Notes: generated by a model from the letters alone, not told the origin. Numbered from the stretch's first letter, positions 36,809 to 45,799 are shown. The stretch: DNA of 64,000 nucleotides from Acinetobacter nectaris CIP 110549 (GCF_000488215.1 NZ_KI530712.1:231636-295635); one strand, 5' to 3'. Made by a program: numbers and translations.

Positions 36809-37584
36809 GATTCAAAACTCTTACGTTTATTCCAAGGTTGCCAAGCAGAGAGCAAGGACATCGTGATTGCCATGAGTAATAAGATGACAGTCGCAGCACA
36901 AGCAAGCCCTGTTGCACCATAAAAGGCTTGTAATAACAACGTTGGGTAAGTTCTATTCATAAATCCGGCAATTAAATTACTCAGCTGAAACTCCCCTAAT
37001 GAAATTGCAGCAACAGTAACTAACCCTGAAAAAATAGATTTAGATGCTAGTGGTAAAAAGACAGTTCTAAAGCGTGTAAACTCGCTTGCTCCAAAAGATT
37101 GGGCAACCTTATTTAAAGAAATAAGAGGCGAGCGAGAGATGTCTGAAGTCACGCTAAAGTAAAAGTAAGGAAAAGTAATAATCCAATGACCAATGATGAG
37201 TAGCCATGTAGAACCTAACCAAGGTGTACTTTCCTGACTAAAAAATAAAACAAAGCCAAATGCTAAAATAAGCTCTGGCACAGCAATAGGGAGTAAAGCC
37301 AAGAAGCGCGTTACTTTTAAAGCTGATTTATTTTCACTGGTTTGTAACTGGTAAACTAACGGTGTAATAATTAAAAAATTGAGCACACATGCACTTAGAC
37401 AAACAATGAGACTTGTTGATAGTGCGCGCTTATAAACAACAGAATCCCAAATTTCTAAATACCACTGTGTTGTAAAACCACTTGGTAGAAGTGTATTTGT
37501 CCAGTTCTGACCAAATGAGCCTACAAGAAGTAAGGCAATTGGTAGAAATAGATAGATCAAGTAAATGTAGGTTACTTTTTTCAT
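36805..37584 (-). CDS. ABC transporter permease (first of two)
   Basis: A 259-residue permease with about six spans and the loop AQSFGASEFTRFRTVFLPLA followed by SLGEFQLSNL. It is the first transporter gene, 72 bp downstream of the LOG-family gene, with a TGATCA element in the gap. It overlaps the ATPase gene by 4 bp. Confidence 0.86.
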   Translation of the reverse strand: MKKVTYIYLIYLFLPIALLLVGSFGQNWTNTLLPSGFTTQWYLEIWDSVVYKRALSTSLIVCLSACVLNFLIITPLVYQLQTSENKSALKVTRFLALLPIAVPELILAFGFVLFFSQESTPWLGSTWLLIIGHWIITFPYFYFSVTSDISRSPLISLNKVAQSFGASEFTRFRTVFLPLASKSIFSGLVTVAAISLGEFQLSNLIAGFMNRTYPTLLLQAFYGATGLACAATVILLLMAITMSLLSAWQPWNKRKSFES

Positions 37585-37656
37585 GATCGAAGTTGATTAA
37601 ATTGATTGATATTGATCATAGTGAGTTTCTATTACAAAAAAATGAAAGTTTTTTGA

Positions 37657-38304
37657 TCACTCTTGTATATTAAGTAAGATTGCTAAAATGTGAGATATAA
37701 TCTCTGAAATATGGTTAAGAACAATGACACCGTCTACATAAGGTGCAGTATCTGTGACGATAACAGGTTTATCGTAATGTAGTCCGTATGCAATTTCACT
37801 GAGGGTACCAAGCCCACCACCAACTGCAATTAAGCTAAATGCTGAAAGTGCAATTAAAGAGTTTCTAGTAGGGCCCATATTTGTAGTAATTATTTGTTTT
37901 ACATATTTATTTGCATCTTTCCAATGGTCACTAGGAATAAGTCCAATACTTGTGCCATCTTGCATATAAACACCCTTGCATACAGCTTCCATAACACCAT
38001 TTCGTCCACCACAAATGACAGTTATACCAAGTTGGGCAAGGGATTCCCCAAGCTTTTCTGCAAATTGATATTCATCTGGAGTTGCTTCTTTTGGGCCAAT
38101 TACACCAATAGGTGGTATTTGGAAAGATGAAGGGTGACTTTTGATCAGATTTAAGATATCTTGATCATTTTGACAACTATTAATCTTTTGAATAAGCGTG
38201 TTATCTATTTCTACAACACGTATTTGTGTTGAATGCTGGTTGCGTAATATTTCATGACTCGTTGGGTTTACAGTAAATTTAAAGCACACAGTTATTTCAC
38301 TCAA
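37657..38304 (-). CDS. LOG/TIGR00725-like Rossmann nucleotide-binding protein
   Basis: A 215-residue protein. Residues about 65-200 form a SLOG/LOG-type Rossmann domain: PIGVIGPKEATPDEYQFAEK, ICGGRNGVMEAVCKG, MGPTRNSLIALSAFSLIAVG and GGLGTLSEIAYGLHYDKPVI. The PGGxGTxxE-type motif is present as GGGLGTLSE. The first 60 residues are not recognised. Such proteins are nucleotide-ribose hydrolases or carriers (including molybdenum-cofactor carrier proteins). It starts with TTG, is divergent from the DeoR regulator, and heads the importer unit, an unusual partnership. Confidence 0.78.
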   Translation of the reverse strand: MSEITVCFKFTVNPTSHEILRNQHSTQIRVVEIDNTLIQKINSCQNDQDILNLIKSHPSSFQIPPIGVIGPKEATPDEYQFAEKLGESLAQLGITVICGGRNGVMEAVCKGVYMQDGTSIGLIPSDHWKDANKYVKQIITTNMGPTRNSLIALSAFSLIAVGGGLGTLSEIAYGLHYDKPVIVTDTAPYVDGVIVLNHISEIISHILAILLNIQE

Positions 38305-38338
38305 ATAATTAAGATATAATCATATAGATCTACATTTT

Positions 38339-38354
38339 TGATCATAAATGATCA
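38339..38354. promoter_or_regulatory. Likely DeoR operator: paired TGATCA
   Basis: TGATCA occurs at 38339-38344 and 38349-38354, forming a 16-bp dyad TGATCA-N4-TGATCA in the 74-bp gap between the divergent LOG and DeoR genes. Two further TGATCA elements flank the next gap (37613-37618 and 37654-37659). Recurrence at both control regions suggests an operator for the adjacent regulator. The protein-site link is inferred. Confidence 0.5.
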
Positions 38355-38378
38355 TTATGACAATTTAAGGAAATTATT

Positions 38379-39146
38379 GTGTCGAAGCTTAGGCATCAAC
38401 AGTTGCTCGATTTGGTAAAAAATAATGGTTACACTTCTATTGAAACTTTGGCTGAACAATTGGGGTACTCACAGCCGACCATAAGAAGAGATATAAAAAA
38501 GTTATGCGATGATAATTTGCTACAGCGATTTCATGGCGGTGTAAGTTTATTGCATGTTGATGATGTCAGACTTGGTTATAAATTTAAGTCATCACATATG
38601 GTTCAAGAAAAAAAGTCTATTGCAGAAGCAATTTTAGAAAAAATTAATCATGTAGAAAGCATTTTTTTAGATACGGGCACGACTTGTGATCAAGTTGCAC
38701 ATTCTCTTGTTCATGCTTCGCCAAAGCAAATACTTACACATAATTTGTCGGCAGCTCTGATTTTAGCAAAACAAGATCAGCATATGGTTGTTGTGATGGG
38801 AGGTGTCATCCGAGGTAATGATGGTGCTGTTACAGGTGATGAAACCTATAGACAAATTAAGGCTTATTTTGCAGATGTTGCTTTAATTGCAGCCTCAGGT
38901 ATAGATGTGACTGGTAGGGTTTTAGACTTTGATATTGAAAAAGTAGAAGTTAAAAAATCTATGATGAAAGCATCAACAACAAAGTTTTTATTATTGAGCT
39001 CGGATAAATTTAAAAAAACAGGTGTAAAAATAGTTGCACAAATTGCGGACTTTGATTATTTGGTTACAGATAAGGAACCTAATGCTGAATATATGGATAT
39101 GCTTAAGAAAAATAATGTTTGTGTCATTATTGCTGCATCTTCTTGA
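38379..39146 (+). CDS. DeoR-family transcriptional regulator
   Basis: A 255-residue repressor-type protein. The N-terminal HTH (RHQQLLDLVKNNGYTSIETL, then GYSQPTIRRDIKKL) and the LQRFHGGV turn are diagnostic of DeoR/GlpR, followed by the DeoRC sugar-phosphate sensor domain (IFLDTGTTCDQVAHSL, GVIRGNDGAVTGDET, DKFKKTGVKIVAQI). It starts at GTG with AAGGAAA upstream. It is divergent from the LOG/ABC unit and probably regulates it in response to a phosphorylated metabolite. Confidence 0.88.
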   Translation: MSKLRHQQLLDLVKNNGYTSIETLAEQLGYSQPTIRRDIKKLCDDNLLQRFHGGVSLLHVDDVRLGYKFKSSHMVQEKKSIAEAILEKINHVESIFLDTGTTCDQVAHSLVHASPKQILTHNLSAALILAKQDQHMVVVMGGVIRGNDGAVTGDETYRQIKAYFADVALIAASGIDVTGRVLDFDIEKVEVKKSMMKASTTKFLLLSSDKFKKTGVKIVAQIADFDYLVTDKEPNAEYMDMLKKNNVCVIIAASS

Positions 39147-39156
39147 CAGTAAAATA

Positions 39157-39181
39157 AAAAGAGAGCTTTTGCTCTCTTTTT
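39157..39181. terminator. Bidirectional terminator between the DeoR gene and the CsgG-like gene
   Basis: AAAAGAGAGC (39157-39166) pairs with GCTCTCTTTT (39171-39180) around a TTTT loop, with A and T tracts on either side. It can end both the rightward deoR-type gene and the leftward envelope gene cluster. Confidence 0.8.
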
Positions 39182-39189
39182 AGTTCAAA

Positions 39190-40164
39190 TTACCATTGAA
39201 CAGGTTTGTCACTAGAACCAGGAGTCATTGAATAGCCTGGAGAAGTATCTACAGGATTATTCCCAGAAACGGTATCTTTTTTCGCTTTGAGTTTTAAACC
39301 AACGAGGATATCTTGATAGACTTCTTGAGCAACCACATCAGCAGTTGTTTTGGTCTCTCCTGAAACGAGATTTTGTCCTGAGAACTGTGAAATTGTTTTA
39401 TTCAAGTTTCCTGCTGCAACCACTTTACTGGTATTTGCTTCAATAACACGCCATGTTAATCGGACTTGTTGTGCATTTTTATTAAGTCCATACATCTGAT
39501 GGTTATTTGTTGCTTGACCAAGTTGTGTAATTTTACCAACAACTAAATAATCAACACCAACTTTTTGACCAATACGCGCAAGCTCTTGTGGCGCACCATC
39601 CCAATTCAAAAAGCTATTTTCAGATTGCATTTCAGAAATGTACTGACGATCTAATACACTTAATTGACCAGACTGAGTCAGATATGTACCAACAAGGTCT
39701 GCAAGCTCGCTGCTAAAATCGCTGTCATAGTCAGCTCCGCTTGTTACACGAAATGGTAAAATAGCGATGCGTCTCATATTTTGATCTTGTACATTAGATT
39801 CAAATTTATTGATATAAGAGCGCACACGTGCATGATAGTTGCCTTGAGCACCACTTAAACTCAGTACTTGATAGCGATTTACAGCGCCTGAGCCTGTTGT
39901 ATCTACACTAAATACAGGAGAAGTTGAGCTTTTGTAGCTCCATTGACTTTGGCTTACAGACATAGAAACAGTCTGTTGATAGTCGATACGAGAAGCAACA
40001 CTTGTACCATTTACAGATTGAACTGCTGTAAGAAGAGCTTCAGCAATTGCTTGTTGTTGTGTAGGACCTGAACCAGTCGTTTCCTTTGTAACCTCTTTGA
40101 GAGATGCGAAAGCAGATGTGGTTAGCCCCAATAAAATACATAAAGTAGATAAAAATTTTTTCAT
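39190..40164 (-). CDS. Exported CsgG/TolB-N-like envelope protein
   Basis: A 324-residue protein with a signal peptide (MKKFLSTLCILLGLTTSAFA). The central domain, about residues 130-270 (RRIAILPFRV, SELADLVGTYLTQSGQLSVL, GQKVGVDYLVVGKITQL, RLTWRVIEANTSKVVAAGNL), is of the CsgG/TolB-N-like fold. It has no lipobox, unlike classical CsgG. It is the last gene of a minus-strand cluster with lpoB, a YcfL-like lipoprotein and a COG3014-like protein, so a role in envelope assembly is probable but undefined. Confidence 0.75.
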   Translation of the reverse strand: MKKFLSTLCILLGLTTSAFASLKEVTKETTGSGPTQQQAIAEALLTAVQSVNGTSVASRIDYQQTVSMSVSQSQWSYKSSTSPVFSVDTTGSGAVNRYQVLSLSGAQGNYHARVRSYINKFESNVQDQNMRRIAILPFRVTSGADYDSDFSSELADLVGTYLTQSGQLSVLDRQYISEMQSENSFLNWDGAPQELARIGQKVGVDYLVVGKITQLGQATNNHQMYGLNKNAQQVRLTWRVIEANTSKVVAAGNLNKTISQFSGQNLVSGETKTTADVVAQEVYQDILVGLKLKAKKDTVSGNNPVDTSPGYSMTPGSSDKPVQW

Positions 40165-40223
40165 AATTTATAAAGTATAAGAGGTCAAGATGGTCTTAAG
40201 AAACCATCTTGAAAATGTAGAAA

Positions 40224-40823
40224 TTACAGACCGAAAGCTGGACGTTTAGATGATTTACGAATTTCTTTTTCGTTTGTCCATTCAACAATACCAGTTTGTA
40301 GGTTTTGAAGCTTTAAAGTAAATTTATAGTAAACATCACTTTTTCCACCAGCATTTTTAACAATGCTAGAAAGGTTACCGTTTAGCATATATTCAGCACC
40401 AATTTGACCACCTGCACGTACAGATGTTGCTTGGTTTACCATACCACTTTGTTTTTGGTATGCAATTTGTTCAGCCATTGCATTTGCAGCTGTCATATCT
40501 ACAAAGCGGAATTTACCAGAGTTGATAAGTTTACTTTGAATGGTATCTGTAATCGATTCTGTATCAATATGTTCTTGAGTTTTGTTTTTGATACGGTCAA
40601 CGAACATAACAGGTCGGCGATTTTGAGTCATTTGTACGATAGGTGGGAAGCTCAACATATCGTCAACCATTTTGTTGGCAATCATTTGTAAATCAGTTGA
40701 ACCAAAATCTTTGGTAAGTGTTTCAACGGACTGAGCATCGCCATAACTTACATTTCCAGTTGTTGCACAACCGCCTAAAAGCGCTGTTCCAATAACAACT
40801 CCAGCAAAAGCTTTTAATTTCAT
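40224..40823 (-). CDS. lpoB: LpoB-like penicillin-binding-protein activator lipoprotein
   Basis: Outer-membrane lipoprotein expected to activate a bifunctional penicillin-binding protein. The lipoprotein signal ends in TALLGGCATTGN (lipobox LGGC). The domain at about 40-195 shows LpoB features: LQMIANKMVDDML, PPIVQMTQNRRPVMFVDRIK, TESITDTIQSKLINSGKFRF, GQIGAEYMLNGNLSSIV and WTNEKEIRKSSKR. ATG 40823 is preferred to a GTG 12 bp upstream. YcfL sits next to LpoB in enterobacteria too, which supports this reading. Confidence 0.87.
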   Translation of the reverse strand: MKLKAFAGVVIGTALLGGCATTGNVSYGDAQSVETLTKDFGSTDLQMIANKMVDDMLSFPPIVQMTQNRRPVMFVDRIKNKTQEHIDTESITDTIQSKLINSGKFRFVDMTAANAMAEQIAYQKQSGMVNQATSVRAGGQIGAEYMLNGNLSSIVKNAGGKSDVYYKFTLKLQNLQTGIVEWTNEKEIRKSSKRPAFGL

Positions 40824-40835
40824 TTTAAATCTCAC

Positions 40836-41234
40836 TTATTTCTTTAAATAAATTACTGTGTCTACAGCTGATGGATTCGGTGCAAGAGATTGAACACTTT
40901 TAATCTCACGACCAGTTAAATCGATGGGTTTCCAAATAGAGCCTTCAGGATTAACTTCAATACCTTGAGCATCTACCCAAACAATTTTGTAGAAAAAATG
41001 TTTGTCGTTGAATCGTTGGTTTTTAATGGCAATAGCAACCTTTTTAAGGTTTCCAACATCTACAGTATTAATGCGATCTATTCCAATTTCTGTTAATAGC
41101 ACAGGATTATTGGTTTTTGTTTGAATAGACATCGAACCATTACTTTGAGTTTGAGTAGATAGTGAGTTGGGTGCTGTACATGCGGTTAACCCAAAAATGA
41201 ATAGGCTAGGAATGAGTACTTTTAGTAGTTTCAT
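40836..41234 (-). CDS. YcfL-like (DUF1425) lipoprotein
   Basis: A 132-residue lipoprotein: signal MKLLKVLIPSLFIFGLTACT with lipobox LTAC, then a beta-rich domain (VDVGNLKKVAIAIKNQRFND, FFYKIVWVDAQGIEV, IKSVQSLAPNPSAVDTVIYL) matching the DUF1425/YcfL pattern. Its gene immediately precedes lpoB in the same operon. Confidence 0.82.
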   Translation of the reverse strand: MKLLKVLIPSLFIFGLTACTAPNSLSTQTQSNGSMSIQTKTNNPVLLTEIGIDRINTVDVGNLKKVAIAIKNQRFNDKHFFYKIVWVDAQGIEVNPEGSIWKPIDLTGREIKSVQSLAPNPSAVDTVIYLKK

Positions 41235-41256
41235 AGTTTAATTTGCCATTTAAATA

Positions 41257-42666
41257 TTAAGGTTTTACAAGGTTGCTGCTTGAAATTGAAATTTTATTAT
41301 TTACATCATAAGCATAGACGAAAATAGGCTGATTCATTCCAGCTTGGACAGTTAGAGGAATGCTTGCAGAACTATTGAAGCGGTCAAGTTGTAAATTATA
41401 TGTACCCGGGGCTAAGTTTAAACGTGCAACTTGAGTATTACTTGGAAGTGTTGACCAAGAACGCAAGTCTGCATGCTCTGTAGATGCATTGAGTAAATTA
41501 CCTGCAATTTGTCCTAAAGTACCAAGTTGTTGGCCAAGCTGTTGTTGAGCAATATACTTTGTTGTTGCTCTAGCAACCTGACTTGATACAGTGGATAAGG
41601 TGTGCTCTTTGAGTTGCTTAACAGCCAATGCCCCAATGTCACTCATCACATAGCTATTTTGTACTTTGCGATTGTTTAGCAAAATATTAATTGTTTGAGG
41701 TGTTTGGTATGTTTTAGGTTCATATGTTGCATATGCAATATTAATTAGACCATTTGGTACTGGGATAGTTAGTTTATGTTCAATTTTTTGTGGAACAAGC
41801 CCTTGCTCAATAAAAATAACAACAGGTGTGGTTGCAGATGTCTTTTGTAAATTAAGCTGATCTACACGTTTAATATCTTGAGCAATTTGCTCATCAGGTT
41901 GCAGTTCATAAGCTTTTTTATAATCTACAAGTGCATCATTATATTCGCCAAGTGCTTCCCATACATTTGCAGCCATATAAAATGCATAACTGTTTTGATA
42001 TGTATTTTTAATTTTTCCTGCAATTGTGTCGAGTCCTGAAAGTGCATCATTCAGTTCAGAAGGTGCTTTAGCATCTTCTACTTCATCATCTTCACTTTTT
42101 GGACTGTTAGAAGACATTTTTGACTTCAATTTTTCTTCTTTTCGTGCGAGCTCTTTTTCATGATCAAGCTCTATTTCACGCTGTATTTGTTGTGCAATGC
42201 GCATTTCAACGCCAGCATTTTCTATATCTTTAAGAAAAATATAATTTTTTGCTTGTGAAATATGGGCAAGAACCTGTTCATAAGGTGGTACAAGATAAGG
42301 AACAACAGAATCATTGCTCATCATTGAAAGTGCTTTAAAACCTACGCGAGTGACACTAAATTTCGCCCGATTATTTTGCTTTTCAAGAAGTTCAAAAGCT
42401 TTTTTGTATGTATCTAAACTTTCTTGATATTGTTGATTTACTTGGTAAATACGTGCTCTTTCTAAAATATATAAAACAGCATCTTTTCCACTGTCTTTAT
42501 CTTTTAATTTCTCAGGTAATTGGTTTACATCATTTTCATTTAGAACACTACGAAAACTATTACTATCATCTGTATATGTTTTAAATGTGCTTGCATGTAA
42601 ATGGTTTGTTACGGAGAGTGTAAGTAAAATACTACTTGTAAATTTAATGTATTTAGAAAAAACCAT
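41257..42666 (-). CDS. COG3014-like exported protein with TPR repeats
   Basis: A 469-residue protein with an N-terminal signal-like segment (VFSKYIKFTSSILLTLSVTN). Residues about 60-270 hold TPR-like helices (IYQVNQQYQESLDTYKKAFE, YNDALVDYKKAYELQPDEQ), and the rest is a beta-rich domain ending in GTYNLQLDRF and FVYAYDVNNKISI. The whole pattern fits COG3014. First gene of the envelope cluster. ATG 42666 is preferred to a TTG three codons upstream. Confidence 0.75.
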   Translation of the reverse strand: MVFSKYIKFTSSILLTLSVTNHLHASTFKTYTDDSNSFRSVLNENDVNQLPEKLKDKDSGKDAVLYILERARIYQVNQQYQESLDTYKKAFELLEKQNNRAKFSVTRVGFKALSMMSNDSVVPYLVPPYEQVLAHISQAKNYIFLKDIENAGVEMRIAQQIQREIELDHEKELARKEEKLKSKMSSNSPKSEDDEVEDAKAPSELNDALSGLDTIAGKIKNTYQNSYAFYMAANVWEALGEYNDALVDYKKAYELQPDEQIAQDIKRVDQLNLQKTSATTPVVIFIEQGLVPQKIEHKLTIPVPNGLINIAYATYEPKTYQTPQTINILLNNRKVQNSYVMSDIGALAVKQLKEHTLSTVSSQVARATTKYIAQQQLGQQLGTLGQIAGNLLNASTEHADLRSWSTLPSNTQVARLNLAPGTYNLQLDRFNSSASIPLTVQAGMNQPIFVYAYDVNNKISISSSNLVKP

Positions 42667-43192
42667 CTGATTCAACTTGTTATACTTTAGCTGTAGGGTA
42701 ATTCTAATCGGATAAGATATTTTTTCAAGTGTTAATTTATGTAAATTAATAAAATGGTATATTTAGTCAATTGCATTAAAATTATTTTAGTTAAATTATA
42801 TTTTTATTTTATTTTAATCAAAATCTAGATCATATTTTTGATAGTATTTTATTTTTGTTTCTTTAATGAAAATATTCTTATTAATACTTTTTAAGCTATT
42901 ATTTTAATTTTTTTGTGATGTAAGTCTCAATAAAATTAAAGGTGGTAACCTTTTATAAGTTTATTTTTATATTTTTCATTAGTTTAGATGATTACTGTAT
43001 AGTATTTTTATTTTTTTCATATTTTTATTATATAAATGAATATCTATAAAAGATATGAGTTAATATCTTTTTTGAAAAAGTTAGATTAAATTAAATATAT
43101 TAAATTTATAAGTAATTTCATTTTTATTATTTTTGAAAAATAAAAACTAATTGTAATCTCATTTATTATATAAATAGATGAGATAAAAAATA
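42667..43192. other. Long AT-rich intergenic region between divergent units
   Basis: No coding sequence is seen in these roughly 526 bp. The region is extremely AT-rich and separates the leftward envelope operon from the rightward dioxygenase gene, so it must hold both promoters. It contains a perfect 6-bp inverted repeat AAAGGT-N4-ACCTTT at 42938-42953, a candidate regulator site. Such tracts are typical targets of H-NS-like silencing; this is inference. Confidence 0.4.
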
Positions 43193-44254
43193 ATGAATGC
43201 AATAGATGAATTTGATGCCAATAGGTTGCCTATCTTGGATATTAGTCAATTCTATGACTTAGAAAAAAGAAAAGATTTTTTAAATAAATTACAGTATTTA
43301 GCACGTAATTATGGTTTTTTTTACTTAGTAGGTCATGGATTAAACCTAAGTAGAATAAATGAAATTAAAAAATATACACATCAGTTTTTCAAATTAGATC
43401 AAAAAGAAAAAGAAGCAATTTCCATTGAAAACTCACCTCACTTTCGTGGTTATACAAAATTGAATGGTGAAAATACACAAAATATTCCAGATGCAAGAGA
43501 GCAAATAGATATTGGACCCGAGCGTCAAGCAATTAGATTTATAAAAGGAGAGCCTATATGGACAAGGTTGCAAGGTCCCAATCAATGGCCTAACCAGTGG
43601 CCGGAGTTTAAAGAGGTTATTGAGAGTTGGTTAAAAGATTCTAGAACAATTTCTATTGATCTATTACATGCTTTTATGTCGGCACTTGGTCTAAAAGAGA
43701 CTATTTTAGATGAGTTTGTTGCTCATAGCCCAAATGAGTCTCTTAAGCTTATCCATTATCCAAAAGTTGATATTCAGAACAGTTCACAAGGTGTTGGAGC
43801 GCATAAAGATACAAATCTCCTCACGCTGTTATTACAAGATGAAATTGGTGGTCTTCAGGTGTTTATTCATGATAAGTGGATAGATGTTCCATATATTGAA
43901 GGCGCATTTGTTGTAAATGTTGGTGAAACTCTAGAATTGGCAACAAATGGATATTTAGTTGCTAATACACATAGAGTAGTGTCACCAAAATATAAAGATC
44001 GCTATTCAATTGCTTATTTTATTTCACCAAATATTTTTGCAGGTGATGTTCCTGTCTTGAATTTACCAGAGCATTTGAAAGCACTTGCGAAAGGACCAAC
44101 TAGCGATCCTAATAATCCATTACTTCGTAATGTAGCAGAAAATAATATGAAAAGCCGTTTTAGGTCTCATTTGGGAGTGACTAAAAAATTCTATCCTGAA
44201 ATTTATAATCAATTAAACCCCAAAAAAAATGGTGAATTATATGAAAAACAATAA
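43193..44254 (+). CDS. Isopenicillin-N-synthase-like Fe(II)/2-oxoglutarate dioxygenase
   Basis: A 353-residue oxygenase of the DIOX_N plus 2OG-FeII_Oxy type. The N-terminal LPILDISQFYDLEKR and YGFFYLVGHGL are typical. The metal triad is seen as His and Asp in GVGAHKDTNLLTLLLQD (about residues 204-206) and His in ANTHRVVSPKYKDRYSIAYF (about 260), with the co-substrate-binding Arg-x-Ser (RYS). True substrate is unknown; members of this family act on thiols, amino acids or hormones. It overlaps the next gene, encoding a MetQ-like lipoprotein. Confidence 0.88.
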   Translation: MNAIDEFDANRLPILDISQFYDLEKRKDFLNKLQYLARNYGFFYLVGHGLNLSRINEIKKYTHQFFKLDQKEKEAISIENSPHFRGYTKLNGENTQNIPDAREQIDIGPERQAIRFIKGEPIWTRLQGPNQWPNQWPEFKEVIESWLKDSRTISIDLLHAFMSALGLKETILDEFVAHSPNESLKLIHYPKVDIQNSSQGVGAHKDTNLLTLLLQDEIGGLQVFIHDKWIDVPYIEGAFVVNVGETLELATNGYLVANTHRVVSPKYKDRYSIAYFISPNIFAGDVPVLNLPEHLKALAKGPTSDPNNPLLRNVAENNMKSRFRSHLGVTKKFYPEIYNQLNPKKNGELYEKQ

Positions 44255-45101
44255 GTGGATAGTACTAACCATTATTTCATTGCTTTCTGTGGTAAGTTGC
44301 TCTAGCTATTTTAAGAAAAATACTACTGTGGTTGATACTGAAGGTCAGGTAATTACTTTGGGGTCTACAGGTTCAGATGCACAAATTTGGAAGTATATTG
44401 CTCAATCTGATGAAGCAAAACATCTCGGCTTAAATATCAAAGTGAAAGAAATTAATGATGGTGTTGCTTTGAATAGAGCGACGCTAGATAAGGAAATTGA
44501 TGTCAATGCATTTCAGTCTTGGGGGTATTTAAAAGCATTTAATCAACTTAATCATAATCAGCTTGCAGCTATTGCAACAACTTATTTGGAGCCAATGGGG
44601 TTATATTCGAAAAAATATAATAGTTTAAAAAGTTTACCTGAGAATGCTGTTGTTGCTATTCCCAATGATGCTGCAAATACAGCACGTGCCCTTAGATTAC
44701 TTGAGCAATCAAAACTAATTAAACTCTCTGATCATTTTAATTCAATTACAGGGAATATTGAGAATATTACAAGCAATCCTAAGCATCTTGTAATTAGACT
44801 CGTAGAGGGATCAACAGTTCCACGAGTTTTAGGGGATGTCGATCTTGCAGCTATTGGTAATACTGTAGCTTTGGATAGTGGGCTGAATGTATTGACACAA
44901 TCTCTAATTCATGAAAATGTAAGTGATAATACAGCACAAAATATCAATGTTTTGGTGGTAAACAGGTCACGTTTAAATGATGAGACATTTAAAAAGTTAG
45001 GTGTTTTATATCATCAACCATTTGTAGAACAATATATTCAAAAGAATTTTGCAGGTACAAAGGTAGATGTGAATCAACCTGTGAGTCAGTTACCTGAGTA
45101 A
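44241..45101 (+). CDS. MetQ/NlpA-family substrate-binding lipoprotein
   Basis: A 286-residue lipoprotein: signal ending in LSVVSCSSYF (lipobox VVSC), then the NlpA/MetQ fold (ITLGSTGSDAQIWKYIAQSD, VNAFQSWGYLKAF, AVVAIPNDAANTARALRLLE, LVIRLVEGSTVPRVLGDVDL). MetQ normally feeds D/L-methionine to MetNI, but no metN or metI is in the window. The start codon lies inside the end of the dioxygenase gene, so translation is probably coupled. GGTGA precedes the chosen ATG; an ATG at 44229 is an alternative. Confidence 0.86.
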   Translation: MKNNKWIVLTIISLLSVVSCSSYFKKNTTVVDTEGQVITLGSTGSDAQIWKYIAQSDEAKHLGLNIKVKEINDGVALNRATLDKEIDVNAFQSWGYLKAFNQLNHNQLAAIATTYLEPMGLYSKKYNSLKSLPENAVVAIPNDAANTARALRLLEQSKLIKLSDHFNSITGNIENITSNPKHLVIRLVEGSTVPRVLGDVDLAAIGNTVALDSGLNVLTQSLIHENVSDNTAQNINVLVVNRSRLNDETFKKLGVLYHQPFVEQYIQKNFAGTKVDVNQPVSQLPE

Positions 45102-45142
45102 ATCAAATGTAAAATTATTACTGATATAAGCAAGGAGATAAT

Positions 45143-45799
45143 ATGAGCCATGTATTTATTGTGGGTGGATCGGGACAAGTTGCAAAAAAGCTGATAGAGA
45201 AGTTAAGCAAGAGCAGTACTCCTGTTACTGCAATGTATAGGAATGAGTCACAAGAAGGTGACTTAGAAGCTTTGGGTGCCATTCCTGTGCATGCTGATAT
45301 TACGCAAATAACAACAGATGATTTGGCTCAGCTTCTAAAAGATAGTCAGGCAGATACTGTTGTATTTTCTGCGGGTGCTGGCGGTAAGGGAGGACAAGAA
45401 GCAACAACACTTGTTGATGGAAAAGGACTAGAATTGGCAGTAAATGCGACTAAAAAATCTGGGATAAAAAAGTTTATTTTAGTTTCAGCTTTTCCTGAAG
45501 CAGGTCGTAGCAAAGGACTAGGAGAAAATTTCGAACACTATATTCAAATCAAAAAACAGTCTGAATATTTCCTTATACAATCAGGGTTAGAATGGCTTAT
45601 TCTAAGACCGGGTACATTACTAAATGATGAGGGAACAGGGCTTGTAAATATTGGTTTAGCATTGCCTTACGGTACTATTACTAGAGATGATGTTGCTACA
45701 ACGCTTGCTGCGCTTATTCAATCATCTGGCTTAAAATACAAAATACTAGAGTTAACGCAAGGCAATGAAACAATTGAAACAGCTTTAGAAAAAGTATAA
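45143..45799 (+). CDS. NAD(P)-binding atypical SDR protein (NmrA/YwnB-like)
   Basis: A 218-residue Rossmann protein with the dinucleotide motif VFIVGGSGQVAKKLIEKL, the strand IPVHADIT, DTVVFSAGAGGKGGQEAT, and LILRPGTLLNDEGTG. It belongs to the atypical short-chain dehydrogenase group that includes YwnB-type proteins; activity unknown. AAGGAG lies just before the ATG. It follows the MetQ-like gene by 41 bp and may share its transcript. A strong terminator follows. Confidence 0.85.
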   Translation: MSHVFIVGGSGQVAKKLIEKLSKSSTPVTAMYRNESQEGDLEALGAIPVHADITQITTDDLAQLLKDSQADTVVFSAGAGGKGGQEATTLVDGKGLELAVNATKKSGIKKFILVSAFPEAGRSKGLGENFEHYIQIKKQSEYFLIQSGLEWLILRPGTLLNDEGTGLVNIGLALPYGTITRDDVATTLAALIQSSGLKYKILELTQGNETIETALEKV

